Origin: Bacteroidales bacterium
Lineage (GTDB): Bacteria > Bacteroidota > Bacteroidia > Bacteroidales > UBA932
Direction: 5' to 3'
NCBI GenBank assembly: GCA_030695025.1
Contig: JAUYTX010000001.1
Span: forward strand, 1-39,069
Length of the DNA: 39,069 bases
In this document: positions 8,210 to 15,478 of the stretch, piece by piece
Layout: every line of letters starts with the position of its first letter
How positions within the stretch are numbered: the first letter of the stretch is position 1
Made by a program: the position numbers and the translations under genes
The notes under the pieces: generated by a model
Told to the model about the DNA's origin: nothing
Seen by the model: the letters and a program-made list of their open reading frames with translations, nothing else
Database searches by the model: none

Positions 8210-9475
8210 ATGGAAGAATATTTCAAATTGCTGGAAAAGTATAACCTGTGGGGGAAAAAGTCGTTTGATTTTGGATTTAAGAGAGAAAGCTACACCCAAA
8301 AAATTATTGATTTTACAGGCACCAGACTTGTGAAAGTACTTGTAGGGCAACGGCGTTCCGGTAAAAGCTATATTTTACGACAAGTAGCCGCGGAGCTAGT
8401 TTCACAAGGAGTCAACCCTGTTAATATCCTCATTATAAACAGAGAGTTCACTGACTTCGATTTCCTTAAAACCTACAAAGAGCTGGATGAGTTGATAAAA
8501 ACATATCTAACGGAGATTAAGCCACAGGGCAGGGTTTACATTTTCATAGATGAAATTCAGAATATAGAACAATGGGAGAGGGTTGTAAATTCTTACTCAC
8601 AAGATTATTCAGACAGTTATGAATTGTTTATTACCGGTTCAAACTCAAAAATGTTATCCGGAGAGCTGGCTACTCTGTTGTCGGGGAGATATGTTAATAT
8701 TGAAATTTTCCCGCTGAGCTATAGTGAGTTTCTGGGAGTAACCAAAAAGGAGCCGGGGCGTATTAGCTATTCCGATTATATGAGCAGTGGGGGTCTGCCG
8801 GAATTATTTTTATTAAACAACCCGGAACTAAAGCAAAACTATGTATCTGCCGTAAAGGATACTGTGTTACTGCGGGATATAATCCAACGGAATAATATAA
8901 GGGAGCCAAAGTTACTTGAGGATCTCTTTGCCTTCTTAGTCAACAATGCATCAAATCTTATCTCAATCCCTAACATAGTTAAGTATTTTAAGAGTAAAGG
9001 AAGAAAGATAGGTTATGATATTGTCTCTACATACATTGGTTATATAGAGGATTGTTTCCTTATTCATAAATGTGACAGGTATGACATCAAAGGCAAGGAG
9101 ACTTTATCGGGAAATGCTAAATACTATGTTAATGACTTGTGTTATAAAAACTACCTATATCCGGGATTTGGATATGGACATGGACACCTGGTAGAGAATC
9201 TGGTTTATTTGCATTTGAAGCGGGCTGGTTTTAGTGTCTATGTAGGATCTCTCAGAGGTAAAGAGGTAGATTTTGTTGCAAAAAAGGCCGATCGCATAGT
9301 ATATCTGCAGTGCTCATATATGTTAACCGACAAAGCAACAGTTGAACGGGAGTATTCGGCTCTTGAGGCGATAGATGATAACTTTGAAAAAGTTGTGGTA
9401 TCGCTTGATGATGTTGTGCTTCCTCTGCGGGGCGGAATTAAGCATGTCAGGGCATGGGAATTGTTTAGTGAATAA
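8210..9475 (+). CDS. AAA-family ATPase with DUF4143 C-terminal domain
   Basis: 421 residues. The N-terminal AAA_14 domain has Walker A GQRRSGKSY, Walker B VYIFIDEIQNIEQW and a FITGSNSKML sensor segment. The C-terminal DUF4143 part has the usual VENLVYLHL, GKEVDFVAKK and YLQCSY motifs, which resemble a PD-(D/E)xK nuclease core whose last motif is degenerate (Q-C in place of E-x-K). Proteins of this architecture are common, often single genes scattered in bacterial and archaeal genomes; their role is unknown. I chose the ATG at 8210 (MEEYFKLL), the normal N-terminus of the family; an in-frame TTG further up has no support. It is separated from the convergent trpB2 by a strong hairpin. Confidence 0.85.
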   Translation: MEEYFKLLEKYNLWGKKSFDFGFKRESYTQKIIDFTGTRLVKVLVGQRRSGKSYILRQVAAELVSQGVNPVNILIINREFTDFDFLKTYKELDELIKTYLTEIKPQGRVYIFIDEIQNIEQWERVVNSYSQDYSDSYELFITGSNSKMLSGELATLLSGRYVNIEIFPLSYSEFLGVTKKEPGRISYSDYMSSGGLPELFLLNNPELKQNYVSAVKDTVLLRDIIQRNNIREPKLLEDLFAFLVNNASNLISIPNIVKYFKSKGRKIGYDIVSTYIGYIEDCFLIHKCDRYDIKGKETLSGNAKYYVNDLCYKNYLYPGFGYGHGHLVENLVYLHLKRAGFSVYVGSLRGKEVDFVAKKADRIVYLQCSYMLTDKATVEREYSALEAIDDNFEKVVVSLDDVVLPLRGGIKHVRAWELFSE

Positions 9476-9487
9476 ATTATATTTAAA

Positions 9488-9514
9488 AAGACCGGCAGTT
9501 TTCCTGCCGGTCTT
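9488..9514 (-). terminator. Intrinsic terminator of trpB2, possibly bidirectional
   Basis: An 11-bp perfect stem, AAGACCGGCAG (9488-9498) with CTGCCGGTCTT (9504-9514), has a five-base loop. On the minus strand the stem is followed by TTT and then AAAT, giving a run of five T, so it fits termination of trpB2 transcripts. On the plus strand the following bases are GCATTA, so it is less convincing for the ATPase gene that ends 12 bases before it. Confidence 0.85.
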
Positions 9515-9598
9515 GCATTACTAACGGCATAGTTTAGCTCGCGTCCTACTTCAACCCACAAATAAAATAAGGTGTTAAATTTTACTTTAAGTGACTGA

Positions 9599-10885
9599 TT
9601 ACAGGTAGTTTTCGTATGCACCCATGTCTAACAGGCCGTGACCGGAGAGGTTGAAGAGGATTACTTCGCTCTTTCCGTTCTCTTTTGCTTTGAGTGCCTC
9701 CCTGATGGTTGCTGCAATGGCGTGAGTTGACTCGGGTGCAGGAATTATGCCCTCTGTTTTTGCAAAGAGGAGGCCGGCTTTAAAGGTCTCTTCCTGTTCA
9801 ATAGCACATGAATTAATATAGCCATCTGCCTTTAGCTGGCTTACAAGCTGGCCGCCGCCGTGGTAGCGAAGGCCGGCTGCGTGAATCTGCTCGGGTTGAA
9901 AATCGTGACCGAGGGTGTACATGGGTATGAGGGGGGTCATGCCGGCCGTGTCGCCAAAGTCGTATTCCAGTTTGCCACGTGTAAGTTTAGGGCATGCGGC
10001 GGGCTCTGCTGCTATAAATTCGGTTGGAGTACCATCTGTGAGTCGGTGTCTGAGAAAAGGAAAAGATATTCCTGAGAAGTTTGAACCACCACCAAAACAG
10101 GCTATTACCTTATCAGGGTATTCACCTGCCATTGCCATCTGCTTCTCTGCCTCAAGGCCGATGATTGTCTGGTGCAAAAGCACGTGATTTAGAACGCTTC
10201 CCAAAGTGTATCGTGTATTTGGAGTAGTTACCGCCATCTCTACCGCCTCAGAGATTGCCATTCCAAGGCTTCCTCCACAATCCGGGTCCTGAGCCAGCAC
10301 CTTTCTTCCATACTCGGTAAGGTTAGTTGGTGATGGATGAACCTGCCCGCCGTAACTGTTAATAACTATCTTTCTGTACGGTTTCTGCTCAAAGCTTCGC
10401 TTGACCATAAATACAACCAGATCAATCCCGAAATACTGGCAAGCAATACTCATCGCCGAGCCCCACTGGCCTGCTCCGGTTTCTGTGGTTAACTTTTTGA
10501 TTCCCTGTTTATTGTTGTAATATGCCTGTGCAAGTGCTGTGTTGAGCTTGTGCGACCCAACCGGGCTTACACTTTCGTTTTTGAAAAAGATTTTGGCAGG
10601 TGTGTCAAGCGCTTTTTCGAGGGCTGTGGCTCTGACCAGAGGTGTGGGTCTGTATATTTTGTATAAATTAATTACCTCTTCGGGGATATCTATCCATCGC
10701 TCAGCTGAAAATTCCTGTTCTACCAAATCTTTTGCAAACAGCCCCTCCATTTCATGGGGTTGCAGAGGTTCTCTGGTTTGTGGGTTTAACAGTGGTTTGG
10801 GTCTGTTGGGCATATCTGCCACAATGTTATACCACCGTTGAGGAATTTCGCTTTCGCTTAACTGGAACTTTTTGGTTGTCTTCAT
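9599..10885 (-). CDS. trpB: Tryptophan synthase beta chain, TrpB2 type, stand-alone
   Basis: 428 residues, longer than ordinary TrpB (about 400) and matching the TrpB2 group: the N-terminal extension with IPQRWYNIVADMP, PTPLVRA, the PLP lysine K113 in GSHKLNTA, the ETGAGQWGSA motif carrying the catalytic Glu, and the phosphate-binding loop CFGGGSNFSG. It is a PLP enzyme of the cytoplasm that joins indole to serine (or a serine derivative) to make tryptophan. No trpA or other trp gene is nearby, so it probably works on free indole. It is preceded by a Trp-rich leader peptide, antiterminator and terminator, so its expression should rise when charged tRNA-Trp is scarce. The start ATG at 10885 lies 25 bases after the U tract of the leader terminator. 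Confidence 0.95.
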   Translation of the reverse strand: MKTTKKFQLSESEIPQRWYNIVADMPNRPKPLLNPQTREPLQPHEMEGLFAKDLVEQEFSAERWIDIPEEVINLYKIYRPTPLVRATALEKALDTPAKIFFKNESVSPVGSHKLNTALAQAYYNNKQGIKKLTTETGAGQWGSAMSIACQYFGIDLVVFMVKRSFEQKPYRKIVINSYGGQVHPSPTNLTEYGRKVLAQDPDCGGSLGMAISEAVEMAVTTPNTRYTLGSVLNHVLLHQTIIGLEAEKQMAMAGEYPDKVIACFGGGSNFSGISFPFLRHRLTDGTPTEFIAAEPAACPKLTRGKLEYDFGDTAGMTPLIPMYTLGHDFQPEQIHAAGLRYHGGGQLVSQLKADGYINSCAIEQEETFKAGLLFAKTEGIIPAPESTHAIAATIREALKAKENGKSEVILFNLSGHGLLDMGAYENYL

Positions 10886-10910
10886 CGTTAAAGAGATATT
10901 AATTGTGAAT

Positions 10911-10945
10911 AAAAAAAGAGGCCCGATGCGTGAGCATCGGACCTC
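10911..10945 (-). terminator. trp attenuator terminator (3:4 hairpin)
   Basis: On the minus strand GAGGTCCGATGC (10945-10934) pairs with GCATCGGGCCTC (10929-10918) around the loop TCAC: 12 pairs including one G-U, followed at once by seven T (10917-10911). This is a textbook intrinsic terminator, placed between the leader peptide stop and the trpB2 start, where it would stop transcription before the gene. Confidence 0.93.
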
Positions 10946-11007
10946 TGTTATGGTTAAATTATAATTAATCTAATTCTGGCTTAACATACATATAAAGGCG
11001 TACTCAC
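10930..11007 (-). promoter_or_regulatory. trp attenuator antiterminator (2:3 pairing)
   Basis: The RNA segment GUGAGUACGCCUUU (11007-10994) can pair without gaps on its own side to AGAGGUCCGAUGCUCAC (10946-10930): GUGAGUA with UGCUCAC, CG with CG, CCUUU with AGAGG, leaving a one-base and a two-base bulge. That is 14 pairs, two of them G-U, and it uses the whole 5' arm and loop of the terminator, so the two structures exclude each other. A smaller hairpin (10990-10980 with 10958-10946) fits inside the loop. Upstream, ACAAAU (11041-11036) can pair with AUUUGU (11011-11006) around the Trp codons, a candidate 1:2 hairpin. Pairings were found by eye; energies were not computed. Confidence 0.8.
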
Positions 11008-11061
11008 AAATCTATTTGACTTGTGCCACCACCACATTTGTATGTTCAGATTTCTTTTCAT
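10981..11061 (-). CDS. trpL: Tryptophan leader peptide (26 residues, three consecutive Trp codons)
   Basis: ATG at 11061 to TAA at 10981. The peptide begins MKRNLNIQ and carries MWWWHK at residues 9-14 (TGG codons at 11034-11026), ending in LYVC. Three adjacent Trp in 26 residues is far beyond chance, and the frame lies 13 bases after a TAnnTTTG element. Its job is to sense charged tRNA-Trp: a ribosome stalled on the Trp codons leaves the antiterminator segment at 11007-10994 free, while a ribosome that reaches the stop codon covers it and lets the terminator form. It resembles trpL of enteric bacteria in design, not in sequence; the symbol is used for function only. Confidence 0.92.
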   Translation of the reverse strand: MKRNLNIQMWWWHKSNRFVSTPLYVC

Positions 11062-11073
11062 TGTTTAGCGTGA

Positions 11074-11081
11074 CAAATGTA
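11074..11081 (-). promoter_or_regulatory. -7 element (TACATTTG) for the trp leader-trpB2 unit
   Basis: The minus strand reads TACATTTG, an exact TAnnTTTG, with 12 bases between its G and the leader ATG at 11061. It lies 50 bases beyond the prmC stop, so trpB2 has its own promoter. A -33 TTTG is not evident. Confidence 0.7.
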
Positions 11082-11123
11082 TAAAAAAATGGTTACGGTT
11101 GATAACTTTTTTGAAAATTATTT

Positions 11124-12020
11124 TTACTTTTTTATTGCCTTCACAACTCTGTCCTTTCCAAACAGGTCTTTAATTATCTCATTTTCTGAATAATTACCTC
11201 CATTAAAAAGCTCTGATGTTTGCCTTCCGAATTGTTCGTTTATCTCCATAAAAATTGCTCCTGAGGGCTTAAGATGGTTATCTGCAAGAGAGGCCAGTGC
11301 TTTGTAAAAGAGAAGTGGATTGTGATCAGGAACAAAGAGAGCCATGTGAGGTTCATATTCGGTCACATTCGGCCTCATCATTTTTTGCTCAGATTCTGTC
11401 ACATAAGGGGGGTTACTTACAATGAGGTCGAATTGTCCATTCATCGAGACAAATTTATCAGTCAACTCATCAGGGGACTGTTCCTGAGGAGATTTTAGCA
11501 GATCGTATTTGAAAATCAAATGCTGAGAAGAGGGTTTAAGGTTTTCTGTTGTTACCTTAAGTGCTTCTGAGGAGATGTCGCATGCATAAACATTTGCGTT
11601 TGGGAATCTTGCCGAAAGAGCTGTTGCAATACAGCCGGAACCGCAGGCGGCATCCAGGATATTTACCGAAGCATACTGTTTTCCCGAATCTATAAGGTAT
11701 TGCGATGCTGCAAGAACCAGCTCTTCAGTTTCGGGTCTTGGAATCAGGACTCCTTCTCGCACCACTATTTTTAGCCCGCAAAACTCCTGAAATCCAACAA
11801 CGTACTGCAAAGGGCGGGCGGCAGCAAGTTGCTGCAGAGCACTTTCGAGCAGCAGCAGATGTTCCGGAGAAATTGCCCCAAAAGGTTCAATTAACGGTTC
11901 ATACGAGCTAATGCCGCAAAAGTGCTCCAATAGCCTCACGGCTATCGCCCGCCCCTCTTCATTTGGGTAGAGGTGTGACAGACGCACCTTTGTAAGCTCT
12001 ATAAACTCTTTGTAAACCAA
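11124..12020 (-). CDS. prmC: Peptide chain release factor N5-glutamine methyltransferase PrmC
   Basis: 298 residues. The N-terminal helical domain (FIELTKVRLSHLYP ... RLLEHFCGISSYE) and the PRPETEEL linker are typical, followed by a SAM-binding Rossmann domain (ILDAACGSGCIATAL) and the catalytic NPPYV motif that grips the glutamine. It methylates the GGQ glutamine of RF1 and RF2 in the cytoplasm. No in-frame ATG exists between the upstream stop (12041-12039) and deep inside the domain, so translation most likely starts at the TTG at 12020, which gives the normal family N-terminus. It is the last gene of the PBP1A-ddl-phosphoesterase-prmC run, 11 bases after the preceding stop. The TGC in DAACGSG replaces the more common DLGTGSG pattern but is seen in relatives I know of. 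Confidence 0.95.
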   Translation of the reverse strand: MVYKEFIELTKVRLSHLYPNEEGRAIAVRLLEHFCGISSYEPLIEPFGAISPEHLLLLESALQQLAAARPLQYVVGFQEFCGLKIVVREGVLIPRPETEELVLAASQYLIDSGKQYASVNILDAACGSGCIATALSARFPNANVYACDISSEALKVTTENLKPSSQHLIFKYDLLKSPQEQSPDELTDKFVSMNGQFDLIVSNPPYVTESEQKMMRPNVTEYEPHMALFVPDHNPLLFYKALASLADNHLKPSGAIFMEINEQFGRQTSELFNGGNYSENEIIKDLFGKDRVVKAIKK

Positions 12021-12031
12021 TTGATATTGTT

Positions 12032-14434
12032 TTAAACCTTAATCGCCCACAGATTACCCCCCAAATCGGAAAAATATAGGGTGTTATTATCATTCACGAT
12101 ATTACCCAAAATTGGAGACCCAATATTTATTCGCCATCTGAAAACACCCGTGTTTGCATCAACACTGTACAGGTATCCGTCATTTGCACCAAAATATATA
12201 ACATTATCAAGCAAAAGAGCCCCGCTCTCAACAGTCATCTGAAAATCCTTTGTGTATGGTGCTGTGTAAATCAGGCCCGGATTTGTTTTGAAGTTCCACA
12301 ACTCTTTGTAACCATTCTGGCGGTCAAATGCAACAACCCCTTTATCTGTTGTCCCAAGCACAAAAAGCTTATCCGTTACAACCGGACGAGAGTTGTTATT
12401 TATGGTGTAGTTAATTTTGTGCTTTATAAGCTCCTCCCCGGTTTGAGGGTCCACCTCCATGATGTATTCAGGAGATGCATAGAGGAATTTTCCCTTGAAA
12501 TAAACCGGCGAATTGTCGGCAATTCTTGTGTCATCATCACGCTTCTGCCACAGAAGTTCTCCTGTTTTGGCATTGTGGGCAAATCTTCCTGTCCAGTAAG
12601 CAGCAGTCAGTAAAACTCCGGATTCCGGTTCTACAATTGGTGAGGCAGTTGTACATACACCGCCCCTCCACGATGTGTTTTTCCAGATTATATCGCCATT
12701 TTTGGCATCAAGCGCAGTAAGATAGTGCCCGTGTCCGGCATAAACAATACCATTGTGCACGGTAACCCCCTGGGTATATATCGGGTGAAGCTCTGCCTCC
12801 CTGAGTTTTTTACTCCAGATTAATTTTCCGGTCTCAGAATTTACCGCATAGAGATTCCCTTCAACATCACAGGCAAACAGAGTTCCGTTCCAAAGAGCCA
12901 TATTGTTCTTTACAGAGTTTTTAAGATTAAATCTCCAAACACTGTTTCCGTTATTCCTGTTAATAGCAATCAGGGCATTCCCGCCCTTTCCGTCATCGTC
13001 ATAAATAGCAGTAAATACCAATTCATTTGAAATTAACGGCGCAGTCATGTATGTGTTAAAACCATTTGAGGCAACCCACTTTACCACTCTTGGGTATTGC
13101 TCCTTTTCATTAATAGCTTTAACCCTTGAATTAATTATATTTCCATTTGCAAAACGCACCTTCAAAGTCAACTCTCTGTCAAGGGAGCCGATTTGATCCT
13201 CATTTACCTTACCGGGAAGGTCTCCTCTCCAGCTCCATGAGCTTACTCTTTTAAGAGGATACTCTCTCCCTTTAAATGTTACAACAGCACTCTCTGTATC
13301 ATAAGCAGTATCGTAAATGTTTGCAAAAATCTGAATGTTATTGTTTTGTCCTGTGAAGTAGCCTGCAATCACATGATTTTTAAGTGATGCGTGGCGAATT
13401 TCGGAGGAGATCTCCCCATTGCCGGTAATAGAAATAACTCTGAAAGATGATGGGGTATGATCTATTCCCCCTTTATTGGGCGACATTGAGCAGATTGTTG
13501 TAACACCTGTTTTATCTGACTTTTCAAAAAGATTAACATGGTAGTGGGCATACAGATAGGCCTTGAGGTTGTGCTTGAGAAGGTCAACTGACACGTTCTC
13601 CCCTTTGAGAGTAAAATCATCGGCATATCCCACAAAATGGTGGTCAATCAGCACAACAGGAGTGCCCGGTTCAACCTCTTCAAGATCCTTTTTTAGCCAG
13701 GAGTATACATCATCAGCTGTATATGAGGGCTTTCTGTCACCAGTCAGCACAGGAATATTCACAAAATGGACACCCTTGCTGTTAAAGGAATACCAGACAG
13801 GACCAAACAACTTTTCATAAAGCTCCTCGCCATACTCTCCATCAACCAGATCGTGGTTTCCCAAAGAGTAGACAGCTCTAACGCCCAGCTTTTCACTTGT
13901 CAGCTCCCTTGAATGATATTTTAAACCGTTTTCGTAGCAGATATCACCGTTGAATAACACAAAATCGGGCTGATTAAACGAAACATAATCCTTTAATACC
14001 TCAACCCACTCTTTTTGAATTCTGGCCTCAGTATCTCCAAGATGCAAGAAAGTTAACACTCCGCCTGACTCCTTCTCAACCCTGAAAACAACATTTGAAA
14101 GATCCTGTTTTATATTTGTTTTCTGCTGCATAACTGCAAGCGGCATATAAAAAGAACCCACTTGCCGGTAACCTTTGGGAGTAGTCATGAATAAAAACCT
14201 GCCCCTCCTGTTTGCCGTAATCTGAAATTCACCTCTGTTGTTGCTCTTTACAATATCAAAACCATCAGATAGTACAACACCTGCAACGCCCCTGCCGGTT
14301 TCGTCAACAACCTTTCCCTTTATAACCTCAACCACCTCATGTGCAGGGAGGGCGGCGGCAAGACTGTTAAGATGAAAAATCGCTGCAAAAATTGTTAATC
14401 CAATAACAAGACTGTAAGAAATAATTCTATTCAT
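12032..14434 (-). CDS. Secreted calcineurin-like phosphoesterase fused to a PQQ-type beta-propeller
   Basis: 800 residues from the ATG at 14434 (MNRII), which begins a signal peptide; the in-frame TTG at 14455 would only add a polar tail. In order: a carboxypeptidase-like beta domain (KGKVVDETGRGVAGVVLSDG, about 40-110), a metallophosphoesterase core with HLGDTEAR, FNGDICYENG, YSLGNHDL, LIDHHFVG and YAHYHVNLF metal-binding motifs, a beta-sandwich calcineurin C-terminal domain, and from about residue 470 a BamB/PQQ-like propeller with repeats such as LIAINRNNGNSVWRF, LYAVNSETGKLIWSK and LYSVDANTGVFRWRI. The first two parts are a known Bacteroidetes combination; the added propeller makes it about 300 residues longer. 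Substrate unknown; it should act in the periplasm or be exported. It lies in the peptidoglycan gene run. Confidence 0.85.
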   Translation of the reverse strand: MNRIISYSLVIGLTIFAAIFHLNSLAAALPAHEVVEVIKGKVVDETGRGVAGVVLSDGFDIVKSNNRGEFQITANRRGRFLFMTTPKGYRQVGSFYMPLAVMQQKTNIKQDLSNVVFRVEKESGGVLTFLHLGDTEARIQKEWVEVLKDYVSFNQPDFVLFNGDICYENGLKYHSRELTSEKLGVRAVYSLGNHDLVDGEYGEELYEKLFGPVWYSFNSKGVHFVNIPVLTGDRKPSYTADDVYSWLKKDLEEVEPGTPVVLIDHHFVGYADDFTLKGENVSVDLLKHNLKAYLYAHYHVNLFEKSDKTGVTTICSMSPNKGGIDHTPSSFRVISITGNGEISSEIRHASLKNHVIAGYFTGQNNNIQIFANIYDTAYDTESAVVTFKGREYPLKRVSSWSWRGDLPGKVNEDQIGSLDRELTLKVRFANGNIINSRVKAINEKEQYPRVVKWVASNGFNTYMTAPLISNELVFTAIYDDDGKGGNALIAINRNNGNSVWRFNLKNSVKNNMALWNGTLFACDVEGNLYAVNSETGKLIWSKKLREAELHPIYTQGVTVHNGIVYAGHGHYLTALDAKNGDIIWKNTSWRGGVCTTASPIVEPESGVLLTAAYWTGRFAHNAKTGELLWQKRDDDTRIADNSPVYFKGKFLYASPEYIMEVDPQTGEELIKHKINYTINNNSRPVVTDKLFVLGTTDKGVVAFDRQNGYKELWNFKTNPGLIYTAPYTKDFQMTVESGALLLDNVIYFGANDGYLYSVDANTGVFRWRINIGSPILGNIVNDNNTLYFSDLGGNLWAIKV

Positions 14435-14478
14435 AACCCAACGTTTAAGAACCAACTGAAAAATTAAAAAAAAACCAA

Positions 14479-15462
14479 CTACCCGAGCAGTTGGTTAAGA
14501 AACTCCCTTATTGTCATCCCGGCCGCCCGCACCTGCTGCGGAACAAGACTCATCTCTGTCATCCCCGGAACGGTATTTATCTCGAGGAAGAATATCTCGT
14601 CTCCTCTCACAATGTAATCTACCCTTACAATCCCCTTACATCCAAGATATTTGTATATTTTATGAGAAGTATCAATAATTCTCTCACTCAATTCACTGGT
14701 AATCTCTGCAGGACAAATCTCCTTTGATGCCCCCAGATACTTAGCCTCATAGTCAAAAAACTCATTGTTGGAGATAATCTCAGTGACAGGCAGCCTCACA
14801 AGTTTACCGTTGTATTCGTACACCCCGTTTGTCATCTCCCTACCCTGAATATACTCCTCAACCAAAACACTCTCGTCCTCCTTAAATGCGCTCTCTATTG
14901 CATCATTCAAATTTTCAAGATGCTTTACCTTTGTAACGCCAAAACTACTTCCCCCGTTGTTGGGCTTAACAAAAAGCGGAAGTCCCATTCTCGCAGAAAT
15001 ATCATAGGCATTGTAGCTGTCTCCCCTTCTTATGAACTGCTCCTTCGCCAGCTTCACACCTGTATCTCTCAGGTAGCACTTACACGCATACTTGTCAAAC
15101 GAAATAGCAGAAACAGTTGCCGAACATGTGGTAAATTTCATGCCAATCATCTCAAAGTACGCCTGTAACAAACCATTTTCGCCCGGAGTACCGTGAATCA
15201 TAATCAACGCCTTGTCAAACTTTACTCGTTTGCCCCCTATTCCCGACTCGTCGGGAATCACAAATGAAAAATCTGCCTTATCAATCAGATAACTCTTCTC
15301 TTCAGAGAAAAGAACTTTCCAGTCAGACCCTTTCATCAAAACCTCATAAACAAGGTATCTCTCCCTGTCTAAATGGCCCGAAATATGTTTTCCGCTTTTT
15401 ATTGATACTTCGTATTCGGAGGAGTCTCCTCCATATATAAGTGCGATTGTCTTCTTAGTCAT
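14479..15462 (-). CDS. ddl: D-alanine--D-alanine ligase
   Basis: 327 residues, standard length. N-terminal IALIYGGDSSEYEVSIKSG, the HGTPGENG loop, the ATP-grasp segments LPLFVKPNNGGSSFGVTKV and VLVEEYIQGREMTNGV, and the metal-binding EINTVPGMTEMSLVPQQ at the C-terminus. It joins two D-alanines with ATP to make the dipeptide for peptidoglycan precursors in the cytoplasm. The start ATG at 15462 lies 16 bases after the PBP1A stop, so both are one transcript; the phosphoesterase follows 44 bases later. Confident assignment. Confidence 0.97.
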   Translation of the reverse strand: MTKKTIALIYGGDSSEYEVSIKSGKHISGHLDRERYLVYEVLMKGSDWKVLFSEEKSYLIDKADFSFVIPDESGIGGKRVKFDKALIMIHGTPGENGLLQAYFEMIGMKFTTCSATVSAISFDKYACKCYLRDTGVKLAKEQFIRRGDSYNAYDISARMGLPLFVKPNNGGSSFGVTKVKHLENLNDAIESAFKEDESVLVEEYIQGREMTNGVYEYNGKLVRLPVTEIISNNEFFDYEAKYLGASKEICPAEITSELSERIIDTSHKIYKYLGCKGIVRVDYIVRGDEIFFLEINTVPGMTEMSLVPQQVRAAGMTIREFLNQLLG

Positions 15463-15478
15463 AAATCAATAACCGTAA

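Noticed and set aside
9238-9621. 127-codon minus-strand frame over the ATPase 3' end
   Set aside because: It is antisense to well-conserved ATPase codons, crosses the terminator hairpin and the end of trpB2, and has no recognisable domain.
10951-10980. AT-rich pairing AUUAAUUAUAAUU as the antiterminator
   Set aside because: It does not involve the terminator 5' arm; the 14-pair match of 11007-10994 with 10946-10930 is much better.
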